A stretch of 64,000 bases of DNA from Isoptericola sp. BMS4 (lineage in GTDB: Bacteria > Actinomycetota > Actinomycetes > Actinomycetales > Cellulomonadaceae), in the NCBI RefSeq assembly GCF_011634835.1, contig NZ_SIRP01000001.1, positions 2,659,411 to 2,723,410 of the forward strand. Reading direction: 5' to 3'. The notes under the pieces are model-generated. The model made no database searches, was not told where the DNA came from, and saw only the letters and a list, made by a program, of their open reading frames with translations. A program made the translations under genes and the position numbers. This document shows, piece by piece, positions 1-9,430 of this stretch (its first letter is position 1; each line of letters opens with the position of its first letter).

Positions 1-641
1 CCGGCGGCCTTCATCGCCGCGCGCCATCCCCAGCTGCGCCCCGACCGGGCACGCGTCGCCGGGATCGCGACGTGGTGAACCGTACGGTGACCGAGGCCCA
101 GCAAGTACTCGGTCGCCTCGCGCCCCCCGGCCTCGTCGTCCAGGAACGCGTGGGGCCTCGATCCCACCTTGCGCCGCGCACCCGCTGCGGCGACGACCGG
201 CAGAGACTCCGGCAGGGCGTCCAGCGTCGCGACGCCGAGGGCATCGAACTCCACCACGATCGCTCCGGCCAACGGCTGAGAGAGCACCAGGTCCACGGCG
301 CCCTTCATCGCGTCCGGTTCCTCCGACTCGATGACGCCGATCGTCACCACGAAACCCGAGGCCCGAGCCGCCTCCTCGATCCCCTGCAGCGTCGCCGCGT
401 ACCCGTAGCGCACCGTGTTCCTGGCCAGCACCGCCACGGTCGACCGCCGGCCGCTGACCAAGGTCTGCGCCGCCGCGTTGGGCCGGTAGCCGAGCTCGGC
501 CACAGCCGCCTCGACACGGGCGCGCAGCCCCTCGCTGACCGGCGTGCGGCCCGTCAGCACCCTGGACACCGTGGAGAGGCTCACGCCGGCACGTTCCGCC
601 ACGTCGCGAAGCACGGGAGGCTGCTGTTCCGGTCGAAGCAC
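1..641 (-). CDS. LacI-family transcriptional regulator (3' end cut by window edge)
   Basis: N-terminal two thirds of a LacI-type repressor; the C-terminus lies beyond position 1. The protein begins with a helix-turn-helix (LRDVAERAGVSLSTVSRVLT) followed by the hinge-type segment ELGYRPNAAAQTL, then the start of the periplasmic-binding-protein-like sugar-sensing domain (STVAVLARNTVRYGY). I chose the GTG at 641 because the HTH begins about ten residues later and no in-frame ATG lies close upstream. It is divergent from the sugar ABC transporter operon that starts at 960, so it is probably the local repressor of that operon. Family assignment is secure; the sugar ligand is unknown. Confidence 0.85.
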   Translation of the reverse strand, partial: MLRPEQQPPVLRDVAERAGVSLSTVSRVLTGRTPVSEGLRARVEAAVAELGYRPNAAAQTLVSGRRSTVAVLARNTVRYGYAATLQGIEEAARASGFVVTIGVIESEEPDAMKGAVDLVLSQPLAGAIVVEFDALGVATLDALPESLPVVAAAGARRKVGSRPHAFLDDEAGGREATEYLLGLGHRTVHHVAIPATRARSGRSWGWRAAMKAA

Positions 642-959
642 AGATGAAGAGTATCCGCCGGCATCGCGCCACGGCGGCCCGTCGCATCCGCACGACCCTC
701 CCCGTGCTGACGTGAGACCTCCACGCCCGCGGGACGAACCCACCCCGACGGCAGCAGGCACGTTCTGTCGTTCGTAACTGTGAAGTTTTGATACCTGTCA
801 CAGAATCGCAACAAGCATGCACACGCCTTGACGAACACCGGGCGTTCGGACATTGTTGGCGGCAGACAACCGAGTAGTGGCCAGATGGCGGGCTTGAACC
901 GCACTGGTGCACGACAGCCGCCCCCTCGATGCCGAGGAACGACCCACAGGGATGTGGCC
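642..959 (+). promoter_or_regulatory. Divergent promoter region of the sugar ABC operon
   Basis: This 318-bp gap holds no convincing gene. A plausible sigma-A promoter for the rightward operon is TTGACG at 828-833, a 17-bp spacer and CATTGT at 851-856. An inverted repeat, CGAAC-N7-GTTCG at 832-848, overlaps the -35 and fills most of the spacer, where a repressor would block transcription. A second inverted repeat, CTGTGA-N14-TCACAG at 778-803, lies just upstream. The LacI protein at 641-1 is the natural candidate ligand for one of them. Hexamers and repeats are read directly; function is inferred. Confidence 0.45.
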
Positions 960-1886
960 ATGACGGTCTCAGAAGTTCACACAACAAAACACACAGAATC
1001 ACAACAGGCACCACGACGGCTCAGCGACGGACAGTTCGCCGTCCTCCTGCTGCTGCCGGGCGTGGCGCTGCTCGCCGGCGTGGTCCTCTACCCGCTGGTC
1101 GCGGCGCTCGTCACCGCGTTCTTCGAGCAGAGCCTGGTGATCCCCGGGCGCACGTTCGTCGGGCTGCAGAACATCGTCGACGTGCTGCAGGGCGACTTCC
1201 TGAGGCTCCTCGGCCAGACGCTCGTCTTCACCGTCGGCACCACGGTCCTGCCGTTCGTGGTCGGGTTCGCCCTCGCCCTGGCGCTCAACACGAAGATTCG
1301 TGGCGCGAAGGTGCTGCGCGGCCTGATGCTCATCCCCTGGCTGGTGCCCGGCGTCGTCGTGTCGTTCCTGTGGATGTGGATCTTCAACGCCAACTACGGT
1401 GTGATGAACGCCCTGCTCGAGACGCTCGGCCTCGTCGACGGCCCCCAGGCGTGGCTGGCCCAGCCGGGCACCGCGATGGGCGCCGTGATCCTCGCCAAGA
1501 CCTGGCAGTCCTTCCCCTGGATGATGGTCATGCTGCTCGCGGGCCTGCAGACCGTCCCCGGCGAGCTGCACGAGGCCGCCGAGATGGACGGCGCGGGCAC
1601 GGTCCGCCGCTTCCTCGCGATCACGCTGCCCCACCTCAAGGGGATCGTCGGCCTCGTGCTGCTGCTGGAGTTCATCTGGAACTTCCAGCACTTCGACATC
1701 ATCTACGTCCTCACGGGCGGTGGCCCCGCGGGCGCCACCCAGACGTTCGCCACCGCCGTCTACGAGACGGCGTTCCACGGCTTCGACCTCGGCCGCGCCG
1801 GCGCGCTCGGCCTGCTGTGGATGGTCCTGCTGATGGGGCTCGTCGTCGTGTACGTCCGCTTCTCGGAGAAGGGAGAGGAGCGATGA
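960..1886 (+). CDS. Sugar ABC transporter permease, MalF type
   Basis: Inner-membrane permease of a CUT1-type carbohydrate importer, 308 residues with six predicted membrane segments. The cytoplasmic EAA loop that contacts the ATPase is visible as ELHEAAEMDGAGTVRRF. The ATG at 960 is preferred over an in-frame ATG at 828: the segment between them is not permease-like and would read through the likely promoter, and an AGGGA Shine-Dalgarno-like stretch precedes 960. The stop overlaps the next start (ATGA), so the two permeases are translationally coupled. No ATPase gene follows; a shared MsmK-type ATPase elsewhere is likely. Substrate is probably an oligosaccharide released by the neighbouring secreted enzymes (inference). 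Confidence 0.9.
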   Translation: MTVSEVHTTKHTESQQAPRRLSDGQFAVLLLLPGVALLAGVVLYPLVAALVTAFFEQSLVIPGRTFVGLQNIVDVLQGDFLRLLGQTLVFTVGTTVLPFVVGFALALALNTKIRGAKVLRGLMLIPWLVPGVVVSFLWMWIFNANYGVMNALLETLGLVDGPQAWLAQPGTAMGAVILAKTWQSFPWMMVMLLAGLQTVPGELHEAAEMDGAGTVRRFLAITLPHLKGIVGLVLLLEFIWNFQHFDIIYVLTGGGPAGATQTFATAVYETAFHGFDLGRAGALGLLWMVLLMGLVVVYVRFSEKGEER

Positions 1887-2821
1887 GCGCGACGACGCAG
1901 CTCCCCGCCACCCCGCCGTCGGGCCGGGCGCCCGCGGCCACGACCGCCCCCGCGCCCGCGCCCGCCCCACGGCGGCGCCGGGCCGCCCTGCGCTCCGAGC
2001 GCCCCGGCGTGCGCCTCGCCGCCTGGGTCACGGTGGTCGTGTGCGGCGGCTTCGGCCTCCTGCCCGTCTACTGGCTGCTCGCCACCGCGCTCACCCCGCG
2101 CGACCAGGTGTTCGCCTACCCGCCGCGCCTGTTCCCCGCCGCGCCCACGCTCGACGCCTTCGCAGCCCTCGCGTCGAACGAGCAGCTGTTCGTCTACCTG
2201 CGCAACAGCGTCGTCGTCTCGGTCATCACGGCCGTGCTGTCGGTGCTCGTCTCCGCGTACATGGGGTACTCGTTCTCCAAGTTCCGCTACCGCGGGCGCC
2301 GGTCCCTCATGTACCTGGTGCTCGCGTCGCAGATGTTCCCCCAGGCGCTGCTGCTCGTCACCCTCTACAGCGTGTTCAGCGCGTACGGGCTGCTCAACAC
2401 GTACACCGCGCTGGTGCTGAGCTTCACCACGTTCACGCTGCCGCTGTGCGTGTGGATGCTCAAGGGCTTCTTCGACACCATCCCCGACGAGCTCGTCGAG
2501 GCCGCCCGCGTGGACGGAGCGTCCCGGCTCCGGATCATCCACTCGATCGTGCTGCCGCTCGCGGCGCCCGGCCTCATCGCCGCCGGCCTGTTCGCCTTCG
2601 TCCGCGGCTGGAACGACTTCATCTTCGCGCTCACCCTCGCCGGCCCGGACAAGCAGACGCTGCCGCCCGGCCTCGTGAACACGTTCATCGGCGAGGCGTC
2701 GACGGCGTGGCCTGAGCTCATGGCGGCCTCGCTCGTCGTGTCCCTGCCCGTCGCCATCGCCTTCATCGCCCTGCAGAAGTACCTGGTCGGCGGCCTCACC
2801 GCCGGCGCGGTCAAGGGCTGA
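1883..2821 (+). CDS. Sugar ABC transporter permease, MalG type
   Basis: Second permease of the importer, 312 residues. A long Pro/Ala-rich N-terminal tail (about residues 5-35) precedes six membrane segments. The EAA motif is DELVEAARVDGASRLRI, and the C-terminus ends GGLTAGAVKG, a typical MalG-family ending. It starts at the ATG that overlaps the stop of the MalF-type gene by four bases, with a GGGAGAGGAG ribosome-binding site just upstream. It forms a heterodimeric channel with the preceding gene product and receives sugar from the lipoprotein encoded at 2887. Confidence 0.92.
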   Translation: MSATTQLPATPPSGRAPAATTAPAPAPAPRRRRAALRSERPGVRLAAWVTVVVCGGFGLLPVYWLLATALTPRDQVFAYPPRLFPAAPTLDAFAALASNEQLFVYLRNSVVVSVITAVLSVLVSAYMGYSFSKFRYRGRRSLMYLVLASQMFPQALLLVTLYSVFSAYGLLNTYTALVLSFTTFTLPLCVWMLKGFFDTIPDELVEAARVDGASRLRIIHSIVLPLAAPGLIAAGLFAFVRGWNDFIFALTLAGPDKQTLPPGLVNTFIGEASTAWPELMAASLVVSLPVAIAFIALQKYLVGGLTAGAVKG

Positions 2822-2886
2822 CCGCGCGCACCCACCCCGAACCCGCACCACATCTTTCGACCCGACCCTCGAAGCGGAGGACCCCC

Positions 2887-4191
2887 ATGACCACGCCCAT
2901 CCCCCACACCGCGCTCACGCGCCGCCACCTGTTCCAGCTGCTCGGTCTCGGTGCCGGCACCGCGGCCCTCGCCGCGTGCGCGCCGTCGGCCGGCGGGTCG
3001 GCGGGCACGGCCGCCACGGGCGGCGGCGCGAAGACGGACTTCGCGTTCTCGTCCTGGTCGCTGACCGAGGAGACGGCCGCCCCGGCGATCCAGTCGCTTC
3101 TCGGCGCCTACGGCGACGACAACGGCGTCTCGATCGAGGAGGTGTCCTACCCGTACAACGAGTACATCAGCCAGCTGACGCTCCAGGTGCAGGGCGGCCA
3201 GTTCACCGGCGCCGCCCACGTCGACGTCGCGTGGCTCGGCTCGCTCGCCGCCCTCGGCAAGCTGCAGGACCTCGGGCCGCTCGCCGAGGGCGTCGACTAC
3301 ACCGAGGCGGGGCTCACGGCCGCGCAGTTCGACGGCGTCCAGTACGGTCTGCCGTGGAACATCGGCGCCATCGGCCTGGTCACGAACAGCGCCATGCTGG
3401 CCAAGGCCGGGGTCGACGAGTTCCCCGTCACCATCGACGACTTCACCACGGCGCTGACGAAGATCAAGAAGCTCGGCGACGGCGTCATCCCCTACGCCGC
3501 GTCGACCAAGGCGGCACAGCTCAAGGACATCCTCATCTGGATGGAGACGTTCGGCAGCCCCCTGCTGGACGGCAGCACCGTCACCATCGGCGACGACGCC
3601 AGCGTCGAGGCCGTCACCTGGTACAAGGAGCTCTACGACAAGGGCCTCATCGCGCCCGACGTCGACCGGTTCGACGCCCGGTCCCTGTTCGCCCAGGGGC
3701 GCACCCCGATCTACGACGACGCGATCGTCGGCCGGGACGCGGTCGTCACCGAGTCCCCCGACAAGGACCTGGCGGGCAAGCTCGCCGCGCAGTCGCGCCC
3801 CGTGCTCGCCGCGGGCGACACCCCGCGCGCCCTCGTGTGGGGCGGAGCGATCGCCGTCGTCGACGGCGAGGGCGCGGAGACCGCCGCGGACTTCGCCCGG
3901 TGGGTGACCTCCGACCCGGACGCCGCGCGGGAGTACTTCGAGGAGCGGGGGCTGCCGCCGGCCACCGAGTCGGCGCTGGCGCTGCCCGAGGTCGCGGCCG
4001 ACGAGTTCGGCGCCCAGTTCAGCGAGCGCATCACGGCCACGGCGACGTCGAACCCGTTCTGGGCCTACCCGCAGTACGCACAGATCGAGTCCGCCATCGC
4101 CGAGCAGGTGCAGGCCGTGCTGGTCGGCAGCAAGGACGCGAAGTCGGCCATGGCGCACGCGGGCGAGACCGCCCAGGGCCTCATCGACTGA
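2887..4191 (+). CDS. Sugar ABC transporter substrate-binding lipoprotein
   Basis: Extracellular solute-binding protein family 1, 434 residues. The N-terminus has a twin-arginine-like start (TRRHLFQLLGLG) and a lipobox ending LAAC, with the lipidated cysteine at residue 31, so it should be anchored to the outer face of the membrane. It lies 65 bp after the permease pair with a strong GGAGGA site. The next gene starts 11 bp after its stop with a GGAGG site, so all are likely co-transcribed. The specific sugar cannot be read from sequence. Confidence 0.9.
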   Translation: MTTPIPHTALTRRHLFQLLGLGAGTAALAACAPSAGGSAGTAATGGGAKTDFAFSSWSLTEETAAPAIQSLLGAYGDDNGVSIEEVSYPYNEYISQLTLQVQGGQFTGAAHVDVAWLGSLAALGKLQDLGPLAEGVDYTEAGLTAAQFDGVQYGLPWNIGAIGLVTNSAMLAKAGVDEFPVTIDDFTTALTKIKKLGDGVIPYAASTKAAQLKDILIWMETFGSPLLDGSTVTIGDDASVEAVTWYKELYDKGLIAPDVDRFDARSLFAQGRTPIYDDAIVGRDAVVTESPDKDLAGKLAAQSRPVLAAGDTPRALVWGGAIAVVDGEGAETAADFARWVTSDPDAAREYFEERGLPPATESALALPEVAADEFGAQFSERITATATSNPFWAYPQYAQIESAIAEQVQAVLVGSKDAKSAMAHAGETAQGLID

Positions 4192-4202
4192 GCGGAGGAA
4201 CC

Positions 4203-6101
4203 ATGCGACGACACTCCATCCCCCGACGACCCACCGCGCTCGCGGCCGCGGCGACCGCCCTCGCGGCGGCCGCCACGGTCGGCGCGGCCACCCCGCCCGC
4301 CACGGCTGACGCACCGCACCGAGCGATGCCGTTCACGGCGCAGGTCGGCGAGCTCCCGTTCCCCGTCGACCCCACGAACAACGCCGGCTGGTGGACGCCG
4401 CTGGACGTCGTCGACGGCGTCACCTACGTCGCCTACGACGCGCCCGCGGCCGACGCCGGGCGCCACGAGGTGCACGTCGCTGCCCGTGGCGCCGACGGCA
4501 CGTGGACCGACGGCTGCCTGCAGGCGGGCGACGGCGGCTGCGTGACGTTCCTCGACGACTCGGGCCACAACCAGCCGTCGATCATCGTGGACGGCGACGG
4601 CTACATCCACGCGTTCGCCTCCATGCACCACGTGCCGTGGCAGTACTACCGGTCCACCGCCCCCGGGGACGTCACGTCGCTGGTGGACGTCAGCTCCGAG
4701 ATGCCCGACCAGGGCGTGCCGATCACCTACCCGGTGACGGCCCGCGGCACCGACGGCGACGTGTACGTCATGGTGCGCGGCGGCCGCGACGGCGCCACGA
4801 TCCGCGACGGACGCCTCTACCGGTACGACACGGCGACCCACGACTGGTCGCGGGTGGCGGTGTTCGCGTCGGCGACCGGCGCGTCGGTGTACCCCGACGA
4901 CCTGGAGGTCGGCACGGACGGGCGGCTGCACGTGCTGTGGGAGTGGCACCGCTGGGCGGCGGGCCCGTACCGGCACGCCGGCTCGTACGCCGTGTACGAC
5001 CCGGCGGACGGCTCGTGGAGCGACGCCGCCGGCAACGCCGTCACGACGCCGATCACCCCGGACGCCGGCGGCGCCGTGCTCTACCAGCCGTTCGCGGCCG
5101 GGGAGACGCTGCAGACCGACGCCCCGACCGTGCAGACGGCCAAGCTGGCGGTGCACGGCGACGAGCTCGCCGGCGTCGTCTACCGCTACGCCGAGGCCCT
5201 GCCGGACGGCACCGCCGACCGGTTCGACGTGCGCTTCGCCCGCTGGGACGGCAGCGCCTGGCAGCGGGAGACGATCGTCGACGCCGAGGCGCTCGGCAGC
5301 GACATCGACACGATCGCGGCCCTGGACGCCACCTCCGCCGGGGGCATCACCCGCGCGTACGCCGTCGTCACGGGCACCGTGGACGGCGCGGCGCGCAGCA
5401 AGGTCGTGCGCGCCGAGCAGGTGACCGGCGAGACGTCCTGGCGCTACGGCGCGATCGGCGGCACCCAGCCCGGCCAGCAGCGCATCGCCGCGCGGACCAC
5501 GCCGACCGGCGCCGACGTGCTGTACCTCAGCGCGTCGCAGACCGGCCCGACGTCCGGCACGCTGTTCGTCGCCGACGTCCCGCGCACGGGCGGGGCGATC
5601 CCCGGCGAGCCGCTCGCCGACGTCGTCGCCGACGTGAGCGACGGCGGTGACGGGGACGACGGCGGCACGGTCGGCGACAACCTGGCGCTCGGCGCCACGA
5701 CCACCGTCTCGTCCGTGCTGCGCGCGGACACCGGCGGCGAGAAGGCCGTGGACGGCGGCCTGACCGACGACAGCCGCTGGGTCTCCGCCGTCGGCGACAC
5801 CACCCCGACGATCACCGTCGACTGGGGCGCCGCGGAGGCCGTGTCCACGGTCCGCGTGCACAGCGGCTACCGCGCCGCGATCGACCCGGCGAGCGCCGTG
5901 CTGCGCGACTTCACCGTCGAGCTGCACACGCCCGCCGGCTGGGCCGAGGTGGGCCGGTACACCGGCAGCACCGCCGGCGTCGTCACGGTACCGGTGCCCG
6001 ACGGCACCTCCGCCGACCGGCTCCGCCTGGTCGCGACCGACCCGTCCGCCTCGGACACCGACGTCGCGCGGGTCTTCGAGATCGAGGTCCTGCCGGGCTG
6101 A
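4203..6101 (+). CDS. Secreted BNR-4 propeller protein with C-terminal F5/8-type domain
   Basis: Secreted protein of 632 residues. Residues 1-40 form an Ala-rich signal peptide. Residues about 45-470 resemble BNR-4 seven-bladed propellers, the fold used by PL24/PL25-type polysaccharide lyases and by some sialidase-like glycosidases, with GHNQPSIIVDGDGYIHAF and an SMHH motif carrying the histidines expected in such sites. A Gly/Asp linker leads to a C-terminal discoidin-like sugar-binding domain (NLALGATTTVSSV through VDWGAAEAVSTVRVHSGY). It starts at an ATG 11 bp after the lipoprotein stop. I infer it cuts or binds the glycan whose fragments the transporter imports; lyase activity is not proven. 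Confidence 0.75.
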   Translation: MRRHSIPRRPTALAAAATALAAAATVGAATPPATADAPHRAMPFTAQVGELPFPVDPTNNAGWWTPLDVVDGVTYVAYDAPAADAGRHEVHVAARGADGTWTDGCLQAGDGGCVTFLDDSGHNQPSIIVDGDGYIHAFASMHHVPWQYYRSTAPGDVTSLVDVSSEMPDQGVPITYPVTARGTDGDVYVMVRGGRDGATIRDGRLYRYDTATHDWSRVAVFASATGASVYPDDLEVGTDGRLHVLWEWHRWAAGPYRHAGSYAVYDPADGSWSDAAGNAVTTPITPDAGGAVLYQPFAAGETLQTDAPTVQTAKLAVHGDELAGVVYRYAEALPDGTADRFDVRFARWDGSAWQRETIVDAEALGSDIDTIAALDATSAGGITRAYAVVTGTVDGAARSKVVRAEQVTGETSWRYGAIGGTQPGQQRIAARTTPTGADVLYLSASQTGPTSGTLFVADVPRTGGAIPGEPLADVVADVSDGGDGDDGGTVGDNLALGATTTVSSVLRADTGGEKAVDGGLTDDSRWVSAVGDTTPTITVDWGAAEAVSTVRVHSGYRAAIDPASAVLRDFTVELHTPAGWAEVGRYTGSTAGVVTVPVPDGTSADRLRLVATDPSASDTDVARVFEIEVLPG

Positions 6102-6194
6102 GCCCCGCCCGGCGCCGCACACCCACGCGCCACCCGCACCACCGAGCCGTACCCGGCTCTACCGAGCACCACCCGAGCAAGCACGAGGAGAACC

Positions 6195-8471
6195 ATGCGC
6201 ACGCAGACCGTCGAGGCCGACATCGTCGTCGTCGGAGGAGGGCTCGCCGGCGTGAGCGCCGCGGTGGCCGCGGCGCGGATGGGCCGCCAGGTCGCGCTGG
6301 TGAACAACCGGCCGGTGCTGGGCGGCAACTCCTCCTCGGAGGTGCGGGTGTGGGTGTGCGGCGCGACCGCCCACGGCAACCAGCGATGGGCCCGGGAGAC
6401 CGGGATCGTCGGCGAGATGTACGTGGAGAACCAGTACCGCAACCCCGAGGGGAACCCGGTCTACTGGGACGACGTCGTGCTCGACACGGTGCGCCGCGAG
6501 GAGAACGTACGACTGTTCCTCAACACGGACGTGCGCGACGTCGTGGCCACGGGGCCCGACGACGCGCGACGCATCGAGTCGGTCACCGGGTGGACGATGG
6601 GCTCGGAGATCCTCACGACGTTCACCGCGCCGGTGTTCCTCGACTGCACCGGCGACGGCCTGGTCGGGCACCTGGCCGGCGCCCGGTACCGGCTCGGCAA
6701 GGAGGGCAAGGAGGAGTTCGGCGAGGAGTGGGCACCGCCGGAGCCCGTGCGCGAGTTCCTCGGCTCCACGCTGCTCTTCTACACCAAGGACGTCGGGCGG
6801 CCGGTGAAGTACGTCGCGCCGGAGACCGCGATCGACATCACCACCACCCCCATCCCGATGAACCGCGTCATCCGCAGCGGCGACTCCGGCGCCCACTACT
6901 GGTGGATCGAGTGGGGCGGGGAGCTCGACATCGTCGGCGACAACGAGCGCATCCGCGACGAGCTGCGCGGCGTCATCCTCGGCATCTGGGACTACATCAA
7001 GAACTCCGGCAAGTTCGACGCCGAGAACCTCACCCTCGAGTGGATCGGCAACGTGCCCGGCAAGCGCGAGTACCGGCGCTTCGTCGGCGACTACACGCTG
7101 CACCAGGGCGACGTCGTCGATCAGACGTCGTTCGCCGACGGGGTCGCGTTCGGCGGCTGGTCCATCGACCTGCACCCCGCCCAGGGCATGTACGCCGAGG
7201 GCGCGGGGGCCTTGCAGCGCTTCTCCAACGGCGTCTTCGAGATCCCGTACCGCTCCCTGTACTCCGTGAACGTGGAGAACATGCTGTTCGCGGGCCGCGA
7301 CGTGTCCGCCACGCACATCGCGTTCGGCGCCGCGCGCGTCATGGCGACCTGCGGGGCGATGGGCCAGGCGGCCGGCACCGCGGCGGCGCTGTGCGTGCAG
7401 CACGGCACCACCCCGCGCGGGATCTACACCGACCACCTGGCCGAGCTGCGCCAGACGCTGCTGCGCTGGGACGCCCCCGCCGTCGGCATCGCGAACGAGG
7501 ACCCCACCGACCTGGCGCGCCGCGCCGCCGTCAGCGCGTCGAGCACGACGACGCGCCTCACCGCCCCCGCCACCGAGCCGGTGGACGGCGACCCGTACGA
7601 CTTCGACGTCGTCGACCTCGACGACGACCTCGGCATCGTGCTGCCCGTCGACCCGCGGCTCGAGACGGTCGAGCTGCTCGTCTCCGCGCGCCGCGACACG
7701 ACGCTCACCGTGGAGGTGTGGTCGGCCGACAGACCGCAGAACGTGGTGCCGGTGCACCTGGAGGCGAAGACCGACGTCGCCGTGGCCGCGGGCGACGAGC
7801 GCTGGGTCACCGCCCACGTGCCGTACGCGCCCGACGTGCCGCAGAACGCCGTCGTCGTGCTGCGCGCCAACCCCGACGTCGCCGTGCGCACCACGCGGCC
7901 GCTCCCGCCCGGAGTGCTCACCCTGACCCACCGCGTCGACAACGACGACCAGAACGTGCAGATCAGCTCCGACGAGCTGCTGGTGCAGTGGCCCACCAAG
8001 CCGCTGCGCGGCCGCTCCGTCGTCTTCCGCGCCGGCCCCGACACCCGGGCGCTCGCCCCCGAGCGCGCCACCGGCGGCTACCACCGCAACCACGGCGGGC
8101 CGCACCTGTGGGCCTCCGCGCCGATGGTCGCCGGCCGCGAGGAGTGGCTGCGCCTCGACTGGGACTCGCCCGTGGCCGCCCGGGAGGTGCGGGTCGTGCT
8201 CGACGACGACCTCGACGTCGAGCTCAACACCCTGCACCACCACCGCACGCCCGACGAGATCATGCCGACGCTCGTCAAGGAGTACCGCGTCGAGGTGCTG
8301 CCCGACGGCGGGGACTGGACCGTCGTCGCGACCGAGGACGCGAACCGGTGGCGCCTGCGGGTGCACCCCCTGCCGGACGGCGTCGGCCCGCTGCGGGCCG
8401 TGCGGCTCGTCGTCGCCGCCACGAACGGCGCGCCCCAGGCCCGCGTCGTCGCGCTGCGGGTGCAGGAGTGA
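6195..8471 (+). CDS. Large FAD-dependent oxidoreductase
   Basis: 758-residue cytoplasmic flavoprotein of the FAD-dependent oxidoreductase family that includes proteins associated with carbohydrate loci (PF12831-like). Residues 8-30 form the dinucleotide-binding fold (VVVGGGLAGVSAAVAAARMG), followed by VLGGNSSSEVRV. A second FAD contact appears as NMLFAGRDVSATHIAFGAARV near residue 360. The last ~280 residues are a beta-rich extension not needed for FAD binding. Start ATG follows a GAGGAG site; the gap from the previous gene is 93 bp. In this context it probably oxidises a sugar-derived intermediate; the substrate is unknown. Confidence 0.82.
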   Translation: MRTQTVEADIVVVGGGLAGVSAAVAAARMGRQVALVNNRPVLGGNSSSEVRVWVCGATAHGNQRWARETGIVGEMYVENQYRNPEGNPVYWDDVVLDTVRREENVRLFLNTDVRDVVATGPDDARRIESVTGWTMGSEILTTFTAPVFLDCTGDGLVGHLAGARYRLGKEGKEEFGEEWAPPEPVREFLGSTLLFYTKDVGRPVKYVAPETAIDITTTPIPMNRVIRSGDSGAHYWWIEWGGELDIVGDNERIRDELRGVILGIWDYIKNSGKFDAENLTLEWIGNVPGKREYRRFVGDYTLHQGDVVDQTSFADGVAFGGWSIDLHPAQGMYAEGAGALQRFSNGVFEIPYRSLYSVNVENMLFAGRDVSATHIAFGAARVMATCGAMGQAAGTAAALCVQHGTTPRGIYTDHLAELRQTLLRWDAPAVGIANEDPTDLARRAAVSASSTTTRLTAPATEPVDGDPYDFDVVDLDDDLGIVLPVDPRLETVELLVSARRDTTLTVEVWSADRPQNVVPVHLEAKTDVAVAAGDERWVTAHVPYAPDVPQNAVVVLRANPDVAVRTTRPLPPGVLTLTHRVDNDDQNVQISSDELLVQWPTKPLRGRSVVFRAGPDTRALAPERATGGYHRNHGGPHLWASAPMVAGREEWLRLDWDSPVAAREVRVVLDDDLDVELNTLHHHRTPDEIMPTLVKEYRVEVLPDGGDWTVVATEDANRWRLRVHPLPDGVGPLRAVRLVVAATNGAPQARVVALRVQE

Positions 8472-8560
8472 GCGCCGTCCGCGCCGAGCCCGGCCGGGCG
8501 CGCGGCCCGCTGCGCGAGCGGCCCGCCCGCCCGGCCGTGCGAGGCACTACGCTGACCGCC

Positions 8561-9415
8561 GTGCACAGGAAGGAGCGCACCGGCATCGTGGCGCTCGCCG
8601 TGCCGGACCTCGAGGAGCCGTACTTCGCCGAGCTCACGGCGCTGCTCGTGCGGCGCGCCGAGGAGCGCGGGCTGTCGATCCTCATCCAGCAGACCGCGGG
8701 CGACCACGAGCGCGAGGTCGACGTCGCCAACGGCATCGGCCTGCCCCCGACGGACGGGCTCATCCACATCCCCCGGTCGCTGTCCGTCGCGGACCTCACG
8801 CGGCGCACGTCCCCCGGCCCCCTCGTGCTGCTGGGCGAGCACATCCTCGTCAGCCCCTTCACGCACGTCACCATCGACAACCGCGCCGCGTCGTACGCCG
8901 CGACCGAGCACCTGGCGACCGTCGGGTGCCGCCGCGTCGCGTTCGTCGGCACGCGGGACGCGCGGCCGTCCGACGCGGCCGACCGCCGGTACGCCGGCTA
9001 CCGGGAGGCCGTCGCCGCGCTCGGCCTGGCCGACGACCCGGCGCTCGTCGCGCAGGTCGACGCGTTCTCCCCGGACGAGGGCCTGCGCGCCACCGCCGCC
9101 CTGCTGGCCGGCGGCGCGACGTTCGACGGCGTCGTCTGCTCCAACGACTCGGTGGCCTTCGGCGCCCTGTCCGCGCTGCACGACGGCGGGCGCCGCGTGC
9201 CGGACGACGTCGCCGTGGTCGGCATCGACGACGTGCGCGGCGCCCGGTTCACGACGCCCACGCTGACGTCCGTGTCCCCCGACCGGGAGGCGCTGGTCGA
9301 GCACGCGCTCGGCGAGCTCGAGCGGCAGATCGCGACGCCGCCCGGCGCGAACCTGCCCGTGCGGCACGTGATCGTCGAGGCGCGCGTCGTGCCGCGGGCC
9401 AGCACCGCCCGCTGA
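8561..9415 (+). CDS. LacI-type sugar-sensor protein lacking the HTH DNA-binding domain
   Basis: 284 residues. From RTGIVALAVPDLEEPYFAEL onward it is a full LacI/PurR-type ligand-binding domain, including DGVVCSNDSVAFGALSAL and DVAVVGIDDV. The ~60-residue N-terminal helix-turn-helix and hinge helix of normal LacI repressors are absent: the upstream DNA is the 3' end of the oxidoreductase gene. GTG 8561 is chosen. An in-frame GTG at 8468 overlaps the oxidoreductase stop and would add 31 Arg/Pro-rich residues, still without an HTH. It may be a decayed repressor, a ligand sink, or a partner of another LacI subunit. Confidence 0.72.
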   Translation: MHRKERTGIVALAVPDLEEPYFAELTALLVRRAEERGLSILIQQTAGDHEREVDVANGIGLPPTDGLIHIPRSLSVADLTRRTSPGPLVLLGEHILVSPFTHVTIDNRAASYAATEHLATVGCRRVAFVGTRDARPSDAADRRYAGYREAVAALGLADDPALVAQVDAFSPDEGLRATAALLAGGATFDGVVCSNDSVAFGALSALHDGGRRVPDDVAVVGIDDVRGARFTTPTLTSVSPDREALVEHALGELERQIATPPGANLPVRHVIVEARVVPRASTAR

Positions 9416-9430
9416 GCGGTGCCGCGCGAC

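Noticed and set aside
828..959. Longer N-terminus for the MalF-type permease from the ATG at 828
   Set aside because: The added residues do not resemble the family and would overlap the predicted promoter; the ATG at 960 fits better.
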